Assembly: GCA_945860265.1 (NCBI GenBank)
Contig: CAMAQF010000048.1
Span: forward strand, 1 to 32,350
Direction: 5' to 3'
From: Emticicia agri
GTDB lineage: Bacteria > Bacteroidota > Bacteroidia > Cytophagales > Spirosomataceae
DNA: 32,350 nucleotides
Under the pieces are notes generated by a model. The model was not told the DNA's origin, searched no databases, and was given only the letters and a program-made list of their open reading frames with translations. This document shows, piece after piece, positions 30,334-32,350 of this stretch (within the stretch, counting starts at the first letter, position 1; every line of letters starts with the position of its first letter). Made by a program: the position numbers and the translations under genes.

Positions 30334-30471
30334 AATTTCGAGCATAATAAATAAATATTTAAACAATCATCTAAATATATTTTCGCTTTTGCTTGTTCAA
30401 TTCACTTTTCTTCTCTACCATTATGTCGTAGTTCAGTGAGACTACAAATATTCAAATAAACTTTTACTACA

Positions 30472-31311
30472 ATGAAACCTTACACACAAGAGGTGCGAGC
30501 TACTGCTTTGCCCATTCCGAGTACACTTGATGACATTGTTTTTGAGCATCGAAACAAGGCTTATGGAGCTTATGAGCTTCGTACACATTACACCACAAAT
30601 ATCAATCGAGCCTTGTTGATTGGTGTTGGCTGTTTTCTTTTGATGCTGCTTACTAACTTTATTTTTGCGAGACAGCAAGATGAAAAACTGAATAAAGAGG
30701 GCGTAGTTATCAATGTACAGAAACTACCCGATGAAGAACTATCCATAATAGAAAAACCTAAAGAACCAGAACCACCGAAGGAAGTAAAGCAAAAGAAAAC
30801 AGTACAATATACTGATATTCAAATAGTTGAAAATACCGAGCTTGAAAACCCACCACCACCACAAAGTGAAATTGATATTTCTATCATTAGTATAATTGAT
30901 AAGGAAGGGGGTATTTCGGATGCTGTTGCAGAAACTCCACCAACCGAAGCTCCACCAGCAGTAACGAAAGTTCTTGAAATCGAAGAAGATAATACTGAAT
31001 TTCTAACCGTCGAAGCACAACCATCGTTTATGGGCGGTAATAGTGAAATGTACAAGTTTTTAAGCAAAAATCTCAAGTATCCGACTGCTGCTCAACGTGC
31101 CAATATTCAAGTTAAAGTTTTCTTGAGTTTTATCGATGAAAAAGATGGTAGCATTACAGATATCGAAACAATGAAAGGCATCGGATTTGGTTGCGATGAA
31201 GAAGCAATACGAGTTGTAAAACTCATGCCAAAATGGATTGCAGGAAAACAAAATGGAAGAAACGTTAGAGTTAAATTCACAATCCCTGTTTTTTTTAGGC
31301 TCAATGATTAG
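30472..31311 (+). CDS. Energy transducer TonB
   Basis: 279 residues. A cytoplasmic N-terminal segment of about 43 residues includes LDDIVFEHRNKAYGAYELR, typical of Bacteroidota TonB proteins. One transmembrane helix follows (about 45-65, ALLIGVGCFLLMLLTNFIFA), then a Pro/Glu/Lys-rich spacer (KPKEPEPPKEVKQ, ENPPPPQ) spanning the periplasm, and a C-terminal TonB domain at about 185-277 (QPSFMGGNSEMYKFLSKNLKYP, VKVFLSFIDEKDGSI, GFGCDEEAIRVVKLMPKW, RVKFTIPVFF). TonB couples the proton gradient to outer-membrane receptors. No ExbB/ExbD or receptor is in the window. It sits between the two polyamine genes but has terminator signals on both sides. Confidence 0.93.
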   Translation: MKPYTQEVRATALPIPSTLDDIVFEHRNKAYGAYELRTHYTTNINRALLIGVGCFLLMLLTNFIFARQQDEKLNKEGVVINVQKLPDEELSIIEKPKEPEPPKEVKQKKTVQYTDIQIVENTELENPPPPQSEIDISIISIIDKEGGISDAVAETPPTEAPPAVTKVLEIEEDNTEFLTVEAQPSFMGGNSEMYKFLSKNLKYPTAAQRANIQVKVFLSFIDEKDGSITDIETMKGIGFGCDEEAIRVVKLMPKWIAGKQNGRNVRVKFTIPVFFRLND

Positions 31312-31414
31312 ATATTTGTATAAATACTTTTGATTGAAAATAAGGCGACCGTCATTCACTTTGGTCTGTTGCATCGAATAGTTACAAATCAATCCTCCTA
31401 CTAAATCAACACAA

Positions 31415-31447
31415 ATAGCCCTTACAAGATTGTTTGGGCTATATTTT
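31415..31447 (+). terminator. Probable terminator after tonB
   Basis: ATAGCCC (31415-31421) pairs with GGGCTAT (31436-31442), followed by a T-rich stretch. The stem is short. Confidence 0.55.
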
Positions 31448-31478
31448 GTTATGTAATGGTATTAAATAAGTAATTTTG
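31445..31478 (+). promoter_or_regulatory. Promoter of the decarboxylase gene: TTTG-N22-TAATTTTG
   Basis: TTTG (31445-31448) and TAATTTTG (31471-31478) separated by 22 nt. The leader to 31539 would be about 55 nt. It supports separate transcription from tonB. Confidence 0.55.
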
Positions 31479-31538
31479 CAAAACAAAAATACATTTCAAA
31501 GTATTATTAATTCTTACACTATCCATTTTGCGTTTAAA

Positions 31539-32350
31539 ATGTCATTAGATATTTCTCAAATTCCTTCGCCGTGCTATGTTTTAGAAGAAAGACTCTTACG
31601 CCGAAATCTTGAATTACTCAACCGAGTTCAATCCGAATCGGGTGCCTCAATTATTGTGGCCTTAAAAGGCTTTTCGATGTATGCCACTTTCCCGAAGGTA
31701 AAACAATATTTATCAGGAGCAACAGCCAGTTCACTCAATGAAACTCAATTAATTGTTGAAGAAATGGGTTGTTTGGCACATACCTATTCTCCTGCTTATA
31801 AACCAACAGAATTTAAGCAAATAATGGCAAATAGTAGCCATATTACGTTCAATTCTTTGAATCAGTGGAATCAGTTTAAAGACCAGGTACAAACTTTTGA
31901 CAGAAAAATTTCCTGTGGAATCAGAATAAATCCACAATATGCTGAGGTAGAAACAGATATGTATAATCCTTGCATTGTTGGCTCGAGACTGGGTGTTACT
32001 AGAGATATAATAGGCGAAAAACTCCCTGAAGGCATCGAGGGCTTGCACTCACATACACTTTGCGAAAATGATTCTTTTACACTCGAACGTACGTTGGTTC
32101 ATATCGAAGAAAAATTTGGAGATTTGCTTCATCAAGTAAAATGGCTTAATCTTGGCGGCGGACATTTAATAACTCGTGAAGGCTATAACCACGAACATTT
32201 GATTACCTTAATCAGACGTTTACGCAAAACTTATAATATCGAAATTATTCTCGAACCAGGTTCGGCCATCGGTTGGCAGACTGGTTATTTAACCTCGACG
32301 GTTTTGGATATTGTTGATGCTCAAGGCGTTAATGTAGCAATTCTCGATAT
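31539..32350 (+). CDS. nspC: Carboxynorspermidine decarboxylase (cut by window edge)
   Basis: The frame starts at ATG 31539 and is open to the right edge: 270 residues, about 70% of the usual length. It is a PLP-dependent alanine-racemase-fold decarboxylase. SPCYVLEERLLRRNLELL opens the protein, IIVALKGFSMYATF carries the PLP lysine (Lys43), INPQYAEVETDMYNPCIVGSRLGV and GLHSHTLCENDSF follow, and WLNLGGGHLITREGYNHEHL and ILEPGSAIGWQTGYL form the phosphate-binding and active-site segments. It decarboxylates carboxy(nor)spermidine to (nor)spermidine, completing the route begun by the gene at 29056. Confidence 0.93.
   Translation, partial: MSLDISQIPSPCYVLEERLLRRNLELLNRVQSESGASIIVALKGFSMYATFPKVKQYLSGATASSLNETQLIVEEMGCLAHTYSPAYKPTEFKQIMANSSHITFNSLNQWNQFKDQVQTFDRKISCGIRINPQYAEVETDMYNPCIVGSRLGVTRDIIGEKLPEGIEGLHSHTLCENDSFTLERTLVHIEEKFGDLLHQVKWLNLGGGHLITREGYNHEHLITLIRRLRKTYNIEIILEPGSAIGWQTGYLTSTVLDIVDAQGVNVAILD

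Noticed and set aside
30257-30439. 60-codon plus-strand frame after the dehydrogenase gene
   Set aside because: It overlaps the end of the gene and runs through the terminator hairpin and T-run; no promoter or family resemblance.
1-32350. CRISPR arrays, insertion sequences, integrase or phage genes, rRNA
   Set aside because: Looked for regularly spaced repeats, transposase motifs and rRNA; none seen. The repeats present are short palindromes without associated enzymes in the window.

Overview
The window is AT-rich bacterial DNA that reads as Bacteroidota, most likely the order Cytophagales. The evidence is TANNTTTG-type -7 promoter elements (one good TTTG-N19-TACCTTTG example in front of a tRNA), a DUF4290-murA gene pair, a secreted tricorn-type protease, a TonB protein, frequent lipoprotein signals, and weak or absent Shine-Dalgarno sites. 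I cannot name a species. No phage, transposase or CRISPR array is visible.

Layout. (1) 1-3740: partial nhaD-type Na+/H+ antiporter (minus), a small NAD(P)-binding protein, and a membrane-anchored Ppx/GppA-like protein. (2) 3832-7586: an ECF sigma factor operon (sigma, short membrane protein in the anti-sigma position, Spy/CpxP-like periplasmic protein), then an operon for a YHYH lipoprotein, a MORN-repeat lipoprotein and a SCO1/SenC copper chaperone. (3) 7650-10865: tricorn protease. (4) 11170-13641 (minus): tRNA-Leu(CAA), murA and DUF4290. (5) 13837-15390: GHL10-type glycoside hydrolase-like lipoprotein. (6) 15583-26147: a BASS-family transporter followed by a mixed-strand surface polysaccharide region (DUF6044-like membrane protein, WecE-like aminotransferase, methyltransferase, flippase, two glycosyltransferases) with a PQQ-type sugar dehydrogenase inside it. 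(7) 26144-26986: beta-barrel protein. (8) 27268-32350: pgk, a 37-residue membrane protein, carboxynorspermidine dehydrogenase, TonB, and a carboxynorspermidine decarboxylase cut by the window edge.

The most interesting signal is regulatory. A bipartite promoter motif (GCAAGTTTTA, then 11 nt, then CATCTA) stands at identical spacing before the ECF sigma gene (3832) and before the YHYH-MORN-SCO1 operon (5377). A third copy with the same spacing lies on the minus strand at 28776-28750, 24 kb away, directly before the 37-residue membrane protein. These three units look like one regulon of the ECF factor: an envelope, perhaps metal or copper, response combining a sensor module, a histidine-rich YHYH lipoprotein, a SCO protein and a previously overlooked small membrane protein.

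A second theme is short palindromic, often GC-rich repeats scattered between genes and, in two places, apparently inside reading frames (SCO1 signal peptide, glycosyltransferase at 24921-26147). They also create false N-terminal extensions of murA and wecE.
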